Assembly (NCBI RefSeq): GCF_014748335.1
Contig: NZ_JAAVIY010000005.1
Coordinates: forward strand, 124,001 to 188,000
Direction of reading: 5' to 3'
DNA from: Flavobacterium selenitireducens
Lineage (GTDB): Bacteria > Bacteroidota > Bacteroidia > Flavobacteriales > Flavobacteriaceae
Length of the DNA: 64,000 bases
The notes below the pieces were generated by a model. It made no database searches and was not told the origin of the DNA. It was given only the letters and a program-made list of their open reading frames with translations. Positions 51,781 to 59,890 of the stretch are shown here, in pieces (the stretch's first letter is position 1; every line of letters starts with the position of its first letter). The translations under genes were made by a program, and so were the position numbers.

Positions 51781-51812
51781 CAAAGATAAAGCGAAACGTT
51801 TGCGCTGTTCAA
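51781..51812 (-). promoter_or_regulatory. Promoter of btuF-btuC-btuD
   Basis: On the minus strand TTG at 51812-51810 and TATCTTTG at 51788-51781, 21-base spacer, 20 bases before the ATG. The transcript would not contain the cobalamin riboswitch. Confidence 0.6.
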
Positions 51813-51850
51813 TTTTTTTTGGAACGGGAGTCCGACCGTGATTTTATTCC

Positions 51851-51858
51851 TACATTTG
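51851..51858 (+). promoter_or_regulatory. -7 box of the btuB transcript
   Basis: TACATTTG, a perfect -7 element directly before the riboswitch P1 stem, so transcription would begin at about 51865. No TTG is visible at the normal spacing. Confidence 0.6.
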
Positions 51859-51862
51859 CACC

Positions 51863-52019
51863 CGAATCAAGGTTGCAATTTTTGCATGAAAAGGGAATCG
51901 GATGCAACGTCCGGGCTGTTCCCGCAACTGTAAGCTATTAGCCTGTCGTCATCTGCTGCCACTGCAAAAGCGGGAAGGCCGACGAACGGGACGCGAGCCA
52001 GGAGACCTGCCTTGATTCG
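51863..52019 (+). ncRNA. Cobalamin riboswitch
   Basis: RNA element that binds a cobalamin and reduces expression of the B12 receptor genes downstream. The P1 stem is a perfect ten-pair helix: CGAATCAAGG (51863-51872) with CCTTGATTCG (52010-52019). The core has the known consensus GATGCAAC...GGGCTGTTCCCGCAACTGTAA (about 51912-51935) and the B12 box GCCAGGAGACCTGCC at 51997-52011. Shortly after P1 lies a second hairpin, GGATTTT (52028-52034) with AAAATCC (52042-52048), which covers the region before the ATG; translational control is the inferred mechanism. Confidence 0.93.
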
Positions 52020-52055
52020 CCACAAAAGGATTTTCGGGAAAAAAATCCTCCATGT

Positions 52056-53891
52056 ATGACAGCGAAAAAACTGCTTTCGATTTGCTTTTTGTTTTTGGGT
52101 CCGATGCTTTGGGCGCAACAGGATTCGATTGCGTTGTGCGAAGTCGTTGTGGGTGACGCACAATTGCGAAAATTCTCCGATACGCAACACATCATCGTCC
52201 TCAACGATTCCGTTTTGGGCCGAAACCAAGGTTCGCTGGCGGCACTTTTGCAATTCAATTCCTCTGTCTATTTAAAGGAAAACGGATTTGGCTCCGGCGT
52301 GGCTTCTGCCTCTTTTCGCGGTACGACGGCCCAACAGACGGCTGTCGTCTGGAATGGGATCAACATAAATTCCCAGGTGAACGGCCAAACGGATTTCAAT
52401 ACGATCGCGACTTCCGGTTACGATGAAATTTCGGTGCGGTCGGGCGGTGGCAGCGTGATTTACGGAAGCAGTGCCATCGGCGGGAGCGTGCATTTGTCGT
52501 CCGAACCGATTTTTGGCGACCATCTAAGAAATACGATCGAGGCCGTTTACGGAAGTTTCAATACCCAACGTTATCGCTACAAGGCGAATTTTGGTTCGGA
52601 TAAGTTTGCCGTGAATGCTATTGTTTACCACAACCGATCGGACAACGATTACGATTTCCCGAATTCTACGCGAAAGAATCGCAACGGACAGTTTTACAAT
52701 TCGGGAATCAACGTTGCATCGGCTTACAAGATTTCAGATCGCAACTTCATCAAATATTTCGGAGAAGTTTACGATGGGGAGCGGCACTTTCCGTTGCTTA
52801 CTTCATCGGACACCAAGACAAAATACCGTGATTTCAATGCACGCAATCTTGTCGAATGGACGAACGTCGGCAACAGGTTCACTTCTCGTCTGAAAGCTGC
52901 TTATCTACATGAGCGATACGGTTATTTCGAGAATCTTGGCACGCCGGCTACGGGATTTGCGACGGTTGAGACGCTTATCGGCAAGTACGATTTTGCGTAT
53001 AATGTGTCTGATGATATTCTGGTCAATGCCATCGTCGATTATACTTCGGCTACGGGGCGTGGCAGCGATATTTCGAACCATTCGCGTGGAATCGGCTCGG
53101 GAGCGCTTCTTTTCCGCCACAAAATATCGCCTAAATTCCATTACGAAGCCGGCATCCGACAGGAAATCACCGAAAATTACGACAGTCCGCTGTTGTATTC
53201 CGCGGGAATCCGATACCGTCCGTTTTCGTTCTATTCTGTAAAATTGAATGGCTCGCGCAATTTCCGTATCCCGACTTTCAACGATTTGTACTGGGGCGAT
53301 GGCGGAAACCCGAACCTCAAACCGGAATCGTCTTACCAGGTCGAAATCGGCAATGAGTTAAAATTCGGCAAGACGACAATTGCGCTGACCGGATATTACA
53401 TGAAAATACGCGACATGATACAGTGGTTGCCGGGCACGACCTCGACTTGGTTTCCAGTCAATGTGAATCGCGTCGAAAGTTACGGAGCCGAGATAATGCT
53501 CGAATCGCGCCAGAATATCGGGCGACATGAATTGCTTCTGAATGCGACTTACGCATATGCGGTTTCCGAAAATGAGAAGACGCAAAAGCAATTGATTTAC
53601 GTGCCTTTCCACAAAGCGACGGCGAATTTGTCGTATGGCTTCCGGAAATTTTCGGCTCACGTCCAAAGTCTTTTCAATGGGGAAGTTTTTACAAGGAGCG
53701 ACAACAACAAACGCTATAATCTCGAGGCATATGCGGTCGTGAATGCCGGAATTTGCTATGATTTTGGAAAATCGGATGTGTACCGCATCGGATTCCAGCT
53801 TCGCAACGCCCTTGATTCCGAATATGAAACCATGGAAAACCGCCCGTATCCCGGACGACACTGCAATGTAACGCTAACACTACAATTATAA
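52056..53891 (+). CDS. btuB: TonB-dependent cobalamin receptor BtuB
   Basis: Outer-membrane receptor of 611 residues. Signal peptide (to LWAQQ, about residue 21), then a plug domain (FSDTQHIIVLNDSVLGRNQG; SASFRGTTAQQTAVVWNGIN; VYGSSAIGGSVHLSSE-like YGSSAIGGSVHLSS) and a barrel ending in aromatic beta strands. It lacks the N-terminal carboxypeptidase-like domain of the receptor at 3.9 kb and is short like BtuB. The riboswitch in its leader identifies cobalamin as the probable cargo. Its stop codon overlaps the start of the BtuG-like gene. Confidence 0.9.
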   Translation: MTAKKLLSICFLFLGPMLWAQQDSIALCEVVVGDAQLRKFSDTQHIIVLNDSVLGRNQGSLAALLQFNSSVYLKENGFGSGVASASFRGTTAQQTAVVWNGININSQVNGQTDFNTIATSGYDEISVRSGGGSVIYGSSAIGGSVHLSSEPIFGDHLRNTIEAVYGSFNTQRYRYKANFGSDKFAVNAIVYHNRSDNDYDFPNSTRKNRNGQFYNSGINVASAYKISDRNFIKYFGEVYDGERHFPLLTSSDTKTKYRDFNARNLVEWTNVGNRFTSRLKAAYLHERYGYFENLGTPATGFATVETLIGKYDFAYNVSDDILVNAIVDYTSATGRGSDISNHSRGIGSGALLFRHKISPKFHYEAGIRQEITENYDSPLLYSAGIRYRPFSFYSVKLNGSRNFRIPTFNDLYWGDGGNPNLKPESSYQVEIGNELKFGKTTIALTGYYMKIRDMIQWLPGTTSTWFPVNVNRVESYGAEIMLESRQNIGRHELLLNATYAYAVSENEKTQKQLIYVPFHKATANLSYGFRKFSAHVQSLFNGEVFTRSDNNKRYNLEAYAVVNAGICYDFGKSDVYRIGFQLRNALDSEYETMENRPYPGRHCNVTLTLQL

Positions 53892-54943
53892 TGAAAATCA
53901 ACAAATGCATTTTTGCGCTGATCGCGGGCTCGGTTTTGCTCGCCTCGTGTAACGGAGATGACGATTCGAACGCGCCTTTGGGTAGCTATGACAACGGAAT
54001 ACTGGTACTCAACGAAGGCGGATCGACGGGCGGGGCGAGCGTGACGTATATTTCGGACGACCTACAAACCGTGCAAAACGACATTTTTACGGCAGTCAAC
54101 GGTGACGATGTAACATTAGGCTTGTTCCCTCAATCGATTTTCTTTTCCGGAGATCGCGCGTTCATCATTTCGAACGGATCAAACAGGATTACGGTGGTAA
54201 ACCGTTACACATTCGAGAAGGTCGGAGAAGTGACGAGCGGCTTGACCGTTCCGCGCTACGGTGTGGTATACAACGGCAAGGCATATGTGACGAACTCCAA
54301 TTTGTTCACCAGCCCTACAGACGACTTCATCGCGGTCATCGACCTGAACACGCTCACCGCTGGGACACCCATTCCGGTCAACAACCAGGCAGAGCGCATT
54401 ATCGAGGAAAACGGCAAACTCTATGTTTCGGGCGGCTTTTACGGAAGCGGCAACGTGGTGTCCGTGATCAATACCTCGAATCAGCAGGTCACGGCGATAA
54501 ACGTCGGAACGGCTCCAAACTCTCTCGAAGAAAAAGACGGCATTTTGTACGTGCTGTGTTCGAGCTGGAACGGGCCGGGCAAGATTGTGAGGATCCGTCT
54601 TTCGGATAACGCGCTACTTGGCGAGATGGCGTTCGCCGAAACCATGGTCAACGCCCAAAACCTTGATATCGAAGATGGTTTTATCTATTTTACGGCCGGG
54701 CCGAAAATCTATAAGGTCGATCCGTTCCTGGCTTTGGCTGCCGATACGCCACTCATCGATACCGGGTCTGAGTCAAGTTACATCGGATACGGGTTCGCGG
54801 TAAACGACGGCAGGATTTACATCGCGGAAGGAGCCGATGATTTTGTGTCCGATGGGAAAATTTTTATCTATTCTGAGAACAATGGAGCGCTCGTAGACGA
54901 AATTCCGGTCGGGCTCGGGCCTAACGGATTTTATTTCAACTAA
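53891..54943 (+). CDS. BtuG-like surface beta-propeller lipoprotein
   Basis: Lipoprotein of 350 residues. The lipobox LLASC (about residue 20) is followed by NGDDDSN, an acidic stretch like the surface-export signal of Bacteroidota lipoproteins. The body is a run of about seven YncE-like propeller blades with motifs such as NGKAYVTNS, NGKLYVSGGFYGSGNVVSVI and DGILYVLCSSWN. It is translationally coupled to btuB (TAATG). In Bacteroides, BtuG is a surface propeller lipoprotein next to BtuB that captures cobalamin; layout, size and position match, so a BtuG-type role is proposed. The family label in databases is usually DUF5074/YncE. Confidence 0.8.
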   Translation: MKINKCIFALIAGSVLLASCNGDDDSNAPLGSYDNGILVLNEGGSTGGASVTYISDDLQTVQNDIFTAVNGDDVTLGLFPQSIFFSGDRAFIISNGSNRITVVNRYTFEKVGEVTSGLTVPRYGVVYNGKAYVTNSNLFTSPTDDFIAVIDLNTLTAGTPIPVNNQAERIIEENGKLYVSGGFYGSGNVVSVINTSNQQVTAINVGTAPNSLEEKDGILYVLCSSWNGPGKIVRIRLSDNALLGEMAFAETMVNAQNLDIEDGFIYFTAGPKIYKVDPFLALAADTPLIDTGSESSYIGYGFAVNDGRIYIAEGADDFVSDGKIFIYSENNGALVDEIPVGLGPNGFYFN

Positions 54944-54956
54944 TTTTACCAGTCAT

Positions 54957-54992
54957 AAAAAAGCCGACATCAACGTGTCGGCTTTTTCGTTT
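54957..54992. terminator. Bidirectional terminator
   Basis: AAAAAGCCGACA pairs with TGTCGGCTTTTT around a six-base loop. It ends the btuB-btuG transcript and serves the convergent amidase gene. Confidence 0.9.
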
Positions 54993-55019
54993 TTCACAAA
55001 GTCGCTGATGCAAGGCGTC

Positions 55020-55628
55020 TTATTTCGATTCGCTGATAAACTCGAGAATCGTCGCGGCTATCCTGTCCTGTTGTTGTTCGGATGTCAGATAATTGCGATC
55101 GCTTTCATTTGTAAGAAAGCCCAACTCGAGCAGGACCGCTGGTGATTTCGAATTCTTCAGCACATAAAACGGCGCTTCCTTGGTGGGCCGCAACTTGAAA
55201 TTCTCTTTTTGGAGTTTCTCCGAAAGTTTGGTCGCGAAATCCATTGACCTGGTTTTTTGCGCATGGTCTTTTCCTACGTAAATTTCCATTCCGGAGGCGG
55301 TGACGTTTTTGTTTCCCTGGACGTGTATCGAGAGCACGAGATCTGCGTCAAGCGAGTTCACAAATTCGGTCCGGGCGCTCAAATCTTTGAATTCATCGGA
55401 ATCTCGCGTAAGGTGAATCTCGATTTCCTTGTCGGAATTCAACGCTTTGATTTTTCGGGAAACGGTTTCGGTAATCGATTTTTCCATCGCAGATTCGTGA
55501 GTGACGCCATAATCTTTTCCGCCGTGTCCCGCATCGATTACGACGACGAACTTATCGGCATCCGGCGAGATGAAGGCGAACGATATTGCGGCCGCGACAA
55601 TTGCTGACAATCCTAAGGTTTTTTTCAT
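55020..55628 (-). CDS. N-acetylmuramoyl-L-alanine amidase, copy 1
   Basis: Amidase_3 peptidoglycan amidase of 202 residues, periplasmic (N-terminal signal-like segment, residues 1-20). Zinc ligands fit the family: H35 in IDAGHGGKDYG, E49, H102 in LSIHVQGN; the catalytic glutamate is E168 in LLELGFLTN. There is no cell-wall-binding or AMIN domain. It is a close paralogue of the next gene and lies 16 bases after it on the same strand. Confidence 0.9.
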   Translation of the reverse strand: MKKTLGLSAIVAAAISFAFISPDADKFVVVIDAGHGGKDYGVTHESAMEKSITETVSRKIKALNSDKEIEIHLTRDSDEFKDLSARTEFVNSLDADLVLSIHVQGNKNVTASGMEIYVGKDHAQKTRSMDFATKLSEKLQKENFKLRPTKEAPFYVLKNSKSPAVLLELGFLTNESDRNYLTSEQQQDRIAATILEFISESK

Positions 55629-55644
55629 ACTGCTTATTTATTGG

Positions 55645-56268
55645 TTATGGTTTCAGGTCGTTGACGCATTCGAGGATCGTACGCGCGATGCGGTTCTGCT
55701 GTTTTTCGTCCGTGAGGTAATGGCGATCAAGCTCGTTCGTGAGATAGCCGAGTTCGACGATAATGGCCGGCGCCTCGGATTTTTTCAACACATAAAACGG
55801 CGCTTCCTGTATTTCCGAAACAGCAAAATGATGGTTTTTTTTGATGCGGTCGGACATTTTCCTGGCGAGTTGGAGCGCTTTGTCTTTGGACGCATTTTCT
55901 TTGGCGATATAGAGCCCAATGCCCGATTTCGCGGAATCCTTGCTCGCGCTTACGTGCAGCGAAATCACGAGATCCGGTTTGATGGAATTGATAACCTGGG
56001 TGCGCTCTTGCAGCGTTACGGGAATGTCCGAGGCGCGCGTAAGTACGATTTCGATGTTCTGGTTTTTGTTGAGCGACTTGATTTTTGAACTTATCTGGGC
56101 GACGATCGCTTTCTCCGTAAGGTTTTCGAAAGAAGCTCCCGAATCGTTTCCGCCGTGTCCCGCGTCAATTACGACCTGTATCTTTCTCGGTTCTTCGTGT
56201 CGATTGACGCTGAATGCGAATGCCGAAAGTACGGCGAAAGACAATACAATCTTGAGAGCAATTTTCAT
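55645..56268 (-). CDS. N-acetylmuramoyl-L-alanine amidase, copy 2
   Basis: Second Amidase_3 protein, 207 residues, with signal segment (to about 22). Zinc ligands H38 (IDAGHGGNDSG), E52 and H105 (ISLHVSAS), catalytic E172 (IVELGYLTN). The two copies align along their full lengths, with the shared ending TNExDRxYLTxExQQxRIAxTILE. The adjacency and 16-base spacing suggest tandem duplication within one transcript. Separation into cell separation or recycling roles cannot be read from sequence. Confidence 0.9.
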   Translation of the reverse strand: MKIALKIVLSFAVLSAFAFSVNRHEEPRKIQVVIDAGHGGNDSGASFENLTEKAIVAQISSKIKSLNKNQNIEIVLTRASDIPVTLQERTQVINSIKPDLVISLHVSASKDSAKSGIGLYIAKENASKDKALQLARKMSDRIKKNHHFAVSEIQEAPFYVLKKSEAPAIIVELGYLTNELDRHYLTDEKQQNRIARTILECVNDLKP

Positions 56269-56426
56269 ATGGGAGGATTGAGCTATTGTGTTAACGCGGA
56301 AAATCCGACAATAATTGCAAAATAGTTCGAAAAAAAATCCGAATGTCCCTCATACTTAAGAGTTTTGAACGAACATATCCACAATTGGAAATGAAATGTT
56401 TAAATTGGCAATCTACCCATCGTAAC

Positions 56427-56804
56427 ATGTCTGAACTTGAAAAAATCGTACGGGATTACGTCGAGGCTTACAATAGTTTCGATATTGACGGTATGCTCGA
56501 AAATGTGTACGAAAACGTTGTTTTTGAGAATCTTGAAAACGGTAACATCACGTTGCTTCTCAACGGAGCCGACAGTTTCCGTCAGCAGGCAGAACTTTCC
56601 AAATCATTCTTTTCAGAACGCGAGCAATTAATAGAATCGTTAGCCCAGACTAACGAAAGGGTCGTGATCGGGATTCGATACACGGCCGTACTCGCCATGG
56701 ATTTTCCGAATGGGATGAAAAAAGGGGAACGGCTTTCGCTGTCAGGCGAATCGATTTTTGAGTTTTCGGATGGAAAGATCATCCGTCTGACCGACCGCAG
56801 CTGA
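56427..56804 (+). CDS. NTF2/SnoaL-like protein
   Basis: A 125-residue protein with the SnoaL/NTF2-like cone fold: an N-terminal helix LEKIVRDYVEAYNSFDIDGM followed by curved beta strands (VVFENLENGNITLLLNGADS; RVVIGIRYTAVLAMDFPNGM) and the ending SIFEFSDGKIIRLTD. Ligand or partner is unknown. The ATG at 56427 fits the fold; upstream in-frame codons to 56343 do not. It is convergent with the S41 peptidase gene, whose stop codon lies two bases away. Confidence 0.8.
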   Translation: MSELEKIVRDYVEAYNSFDIDGMLENVYENVVFENLENGNITLLLNGADSFRQQAELSKSFFSEREQLIESLAQTNERVVIGIRYTAVLAMDFPNGMKKGERLSLSGESIFEFSDGKIIRLTDRS

Positions 56805-56806
56805 AC

Positions 56807-58231
56807 TCACCGCGGAATTCTGCTCGTATACATTTGGTCGCGCAGCCCGTCGAGCGATTTGGAATCTTTGAAAGGCGTGAAGGTTTTTGTCGGAGATTGC
56901 CGTATCATCCGCCCGTTTCCGGTAATGATTCCGATGGCCGTCGACAACAGCGGCTCGTCTGTAGTTCCGATGACGCCAAGATTTCCGAGATCTTCAATGT
57001 AATCGTAATTGGGCTCAAGTCCACTTGCATAGTCTCCAAAACCGTTTTTGTCTACCACTTTTAGAACAATTGGCTGCATCGCGTAATAATGCGAGCGATC
57101 CGCACCTTTTTTTTGGAATGAGGGCGAATCGTAAAGCGTGACCGACCCTACGTTTTTTCCCGTGGTGACATCGCCTACCTGAACGACATTTACGTATGGT
57201 TTAAGGCAAGAAATGACCAATTCGCTTGCCGAGGCCGTACTTTTGGAAGTGAGGATGTAAACGGTGTTGAGTTCGAGACTGTTTGCGGATGCGTTGTTGA
57301 TTTCGTCGGTGAAGCGGTTCACAAGCGCGTCTGCATTTTGGTCGCTCCAATAGTCCATCAGCTTGTCGTTCCATTGTTCTTTTGCAAAAACCTGTCCGTT
57401 GAATTGTCCCGTGATCATGCTCGCGAGATACGTCGCGGTCTGGATCGATCCGCCGGAATTGTAACGCAGGTCGAGAACCAAATCAGTGATGTTTTGCGAC
57501 TTCAGCTGGCCGAACGCCTGGTTGAGCGCATTGTCGTAATTCGGATAAAAACCGTTATACATCAAATAGCCGATTTTGTGGTTACCGATATTGAAAACCT
57601 CGCGCTGGTAAACCGGATTCTCAGAATAAACCGATTTTGTCAGCGCAACCGATTCTCCGTTGGGCGTGATGTTGCCGTTGTCGTAATCGGCCAGGTTGAG
57701 CGTATAGGTTTGCTGGGAAAGCAATTGCTGGTAATTGTCGGACGTCAGTGGCGTTCCGTTGACGGCATAGAAAATATCGCCACGGTGAATGTCTTTTGTC
57801 GATGCATCGGAATTCGGCAGGATGTAACGCACCCATCCGAAAATATCGGTAGTGCTTCCTGTTTTATAGCGCAATGCGAAGTCGACACCGTTATTTCCCG
57901 TAGTTCCGGAAAGCACGCCTTCGAGAATCCGGTAATCCGAATAGATCACACTAAAACGGTCAATCGACGTATCGACACGCAAATGGTTGAACAATGCCAC
58001 CGGTTCGTTGTTTTGGGCGAGCCACGCATTGAGTTCAGACTGGTTGGCGAACCGATTGTCGTCGAGATCGGGAACCTCTTGTTGCCATAGATAATAAAGA
58101 TTCATGCCTTTCCATACGAAGTCGGTGATGCGCACGTCATTCGGGACGTGGTTGGAATCGTCGGGTTGGCACGACCAAAATCCGAACGCAAAAAGCAACA
58201 TCGATAGTGAAAGGACAAGATTCTTTTTCAT
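56807..58231 (-). CDS. S41 family peptidase lipoprotein
   Basis: C-terminal processing-peptidase-like protein of 474 residues. A lipobox (GFWSC, Cys21) followed by QPDDSN suggests a surface or periplasmic lipoprotein. A PDZ-like region lies at about 95-200 and the protease core at 215-380, with LVLDLRYNSGG and the nucleophile segment STASASELV (331-339); a lysine in VTTGKNVGS (K359) can act as the general base. The frame is open to 58765 in one direction, but the lipobox places the start at 58231. An array of 8-base units lies upstream. Confidence 0.88.
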   Translation of the reverse strand: MKKNLVLSLSMLLFAFGFWSCQPDDSNHVPNDVRITDFVWKGMNLYYLWQQEVPDLDDNRFANQSELNAWLAQNNEPVALFNHLRVDTSIDRFSVIYSDYRILEGVLSGTTGNNGVDFALRYKTGSTTDIFGWVRYILPNSDASTKDIHRGDIFYAVNGTPLTSDNYQQLLSQQTYTLNLADYDNGNITPNGESVALTKSVYSENPVYQREVFNIGNHKIGYLMYNGFYPNYDNALNQAFGQLKSQNITDLVLDLRYNSGGSIQTATYLASMITGQFNGQVFAKEQWNDKLMDYWSDQNADALVNRFTDEINNASANSLELNTVYILTSKSTASASELVISCLKPYVNVVQVGDVTTGKNVGSVTLYDSPSFQKKGADRSHYYAMQPIVLKVVDKNGFGDYASGLEPNYDYIEDLGNLGVIGTTDEPLLSTAIGIITGNGRMIRQSPTKTFTPFKDSKSLDGLRDQMYTSRIPR

Positions 58232-58272
58232 GGGAATGTAAATTAGCGGACAACGCAAGTCGTTCCAAATCA

Positions 58273-58304
58273 AATAAACGAATAAACAAATAAACGAATA
58301 AACA
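58273..58304. repeat. Array of four 8-base units (AATAAACG/AATAAACA)
   Basis: AATAAACG, AATAAACA, AATAAACG, AATAAACA, about 40 bases upstream of the S41 peptidase start, in the 150-base gap before the divergent sigma factor gene. Confidence 0.75.
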
Positions 58305-58381
58305 ATTTTTTCAGTTTCGTTTGTAACAAAAAAAAACAACCCTCGTCTGGACTTTATAACCGACCAAATAAGCAAACCAAA

Positions 58382-58891
58382 ATGAACCAAAACGAGTTCA
58401 TACAAATCGTAAATCCGTTCAAGGATAAAGTCTTCCGCCTCGCCAAGCGTTTGCTCGTGAGTGTAGAAGAAGCCGAGGACGCCACACAGGAAGTCATGGT
58501 CAAGCTGTGGACCAAAAACGAGACGCTGCCAAATTACAACAGCGTCGAAGCTTTGGCAATGACGATGACGAAGAATTATTGCCTGGACCAGTTGAAGAGC
58601 AAGCGAGCCAGCAACCTGCAACTCGTCCATAGCAATTACAGCGACCGTTCGCCTTCGGTACAAAAGCAGGTCGAGGACCGCGACCGATGGGCCTGGATGG
58701 AAAAAGCGATGGGTGATCTGCCGGAACAACAGAAACTCATCGTACAACTCAGGGACATTGAACAATATGAATATGAGGAGATCGCTTCGATGCTCGACAT
58801 GAACGAAACGGCGATTCGCGTCGCACTTTCAAGAGCGAGGAAAGCACTCAGGGACAAAATGACTAAAACGGAAAATTATGGAATTGCATAA
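58382..58891 (+). CDS. ECF-type RNA polymerase sigma factor
   Basis: Alternative sigma factor of 169 residues. Region 2 spans about 10-75 (VFRLAKRLLVSVEEAEDATQ, with the DATQEVMVKLW segment) and region 4 about 112-160 (LPEQQKLIVQLRDIEQYEYE, then EIASMLDMNETAIRVALSRA). It is the first gene of a cassette: the probable anti-sigma gene overlaps it by 14 bases and two DUF4252 genes follow. Confidence 0.93.
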   Translation: MNQNEFIQIVNPFKDKVFRLAKRLLVSVEEAEDATQEVMVKLWTKNETLPNYNSVEALAMTMTKNYCLDQLKSKRASNLQLVHSNYSDRSPSVQKQVEDRDRWAWMEKAMGDLPEQQKLIVQLRDIEQYEYEEIASMLDMNETAIRVALSRARKALRDKMTKTENYGIA

Positions 58892-59330
58892 AATAGAATC
58901 ACTACTCGATAAATACTTTGACGGGGAAACCTCCTTGGCACAGGAGCGCGAATTGCAGGAGTATTTCACTTCACCGGATGTTGCGCAGCATCTCGAACAA
59001 TACCGCCCCATGTTTGGTTACTTCGCCAAAGAAAAGGAACAACGATTTGACGGCACCTTGCCTTTAGAACCCAGAAAACGCAAAGTCGTGGCTTGGCTTT
59101 CGGTAGCCGCTTCGGTCGCTGTCCTGTTGGGCGTCGGGAAATTCGCTTATGATAATTTGGGGAGCCAGACGACTCCGGGTGATCTGGGCACGTATGACAA
59201 TCCCGAGCTTGCGATGAAAGAAACGCAGAAAGCACTCGATTTGCTGTCAGGGCATTTCAACAAAGGTGTCGAGAGCGTTTCCTACATCAACGAATACGAA
59301 CAATCAAAAGACTTAGTTTTCAAAAAGTAA
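58878..59330 (+). CDS. Probable membrane anti-sigma factor
   Basis: A 150-residue protein with a short cytoplasmic N-terminal helical domain (LHKIESLLDKYFDGETSLAQ), a single membrane helix (VVAWLSVAASVAVLLGVGKF, about 69-88) and a short periplasmic part. This is the usual layout of a single-pass anti-sigma factor. The conserved zinc-finger HxxxCxxC motif is absent, as in many Bacteroidota members. Overlap with the sigma gene indicates coupled translation; regulation of the sigma factor is inferred. Confidence 0.75.
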   Translation: MELHKIESLLDKYFDGETSLAQERELQEYFTSPDVAQHLEQYRPMFGYFAKEKEQRFDGTLPLEPRKRKVVAWLSVAASVAVLLGVGKFAYDNLGSQTTPGDLGTYDNPELAMKETQKALDLLSGHFNKGVESVSYINEYEQSKDLVFKK

Positions 59331-59341
59331 AATCCAAAAAC

Positions 59342-59884
59342 ATGAAATCGATTAAAACCCTAGTACTTACAGTAGTTTTCGCTTTAATGCCAACACTGTT
59401 TTTCGCTCAGACCGCTTTCGATAAATTCGACGGTCAGGACGACGTCACCGCTGTAGTCGTGAACAAAAAGATGTTCAAGATGATGGGAGACGTTAAAAGC
59501 AAAGAGAATCAGCAATATTTGAACCTGATCAAGAAACTTGACAACCTTCGCGTTTTCACCACCCAAAGTGCAAGGGTGACGAGTGATATGAAGGCGACTT
59601 CCGAAAAGTATATCAAGTCTGCCGGATTGGAAGAACTGATGCGCGTTACCGACAAAGGCCAAAATATCAAAATTCTGGTAAAGTCAGGAGCCACCGACAC
59701 GAATGTGCGCGAATTGCTGATGTTCATTGAAGGCGCAGGTAAAAACGAAACAGTTCTTATGTCGCTTACCGGCAACTTCGACCTTAACGATATTTCCCTG
59801 TTGACAGACAAAATGAACCTGCCCGGAGGTGACAATCTAAAAAGCGCGACCAAAGGATCAAAGGGCACAAAAGGAGCAAAATAA
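59342..59884 (+). CDS. DUF4252 secreted protein
   Basis: Exported protein of 180 residues (signal peptide to LFFAQ, about residue 23), DUF4252 family. Typical segments: FDKFDGQDDVTAVVVNKKMF, NLIKKLDNLRVFTTQSARVT, GQNIKILVKSGATDTNVREL. The C-terminus is a Lys/Gly-rich tail. Such proteins are regularly found downstream of ECF sigma/anti-sigma pairs in Bacteroidota; function is unknown. Eleven bases separate it from the anti-sigma gene. Confidence 0.85.
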   Translation: MKSIKTLVLTVVFALMPTLFFAQTAFDKFDGQDDVTAVVVNKKMFKMMGDVKSKENQQYLNLIKKLDNLRVFTTQSARVTSDMKATSEKYIKSAGLEELMRVTDKGQNIKILVKSGATDTNVRELLMFIEGAGKNETVLMSLTGNFDLNDISLLTDKMNLPGGDNLKSATKGSKGTKGAK

Positions 59885-59890
59885 AACGAC

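Noticed and set aside
51762..51850. A second cobalamin riboswitch upstream of btuF.
   Set aside because: The btuF leader is too short and has no B12 box.
58232..58765. Upstream extension of the S41 peptidase gene by about 178 codons.
   Set aside because: It overlaps the sigma factor gene on the other strand and buries the lipobox-bearing signal peptide.
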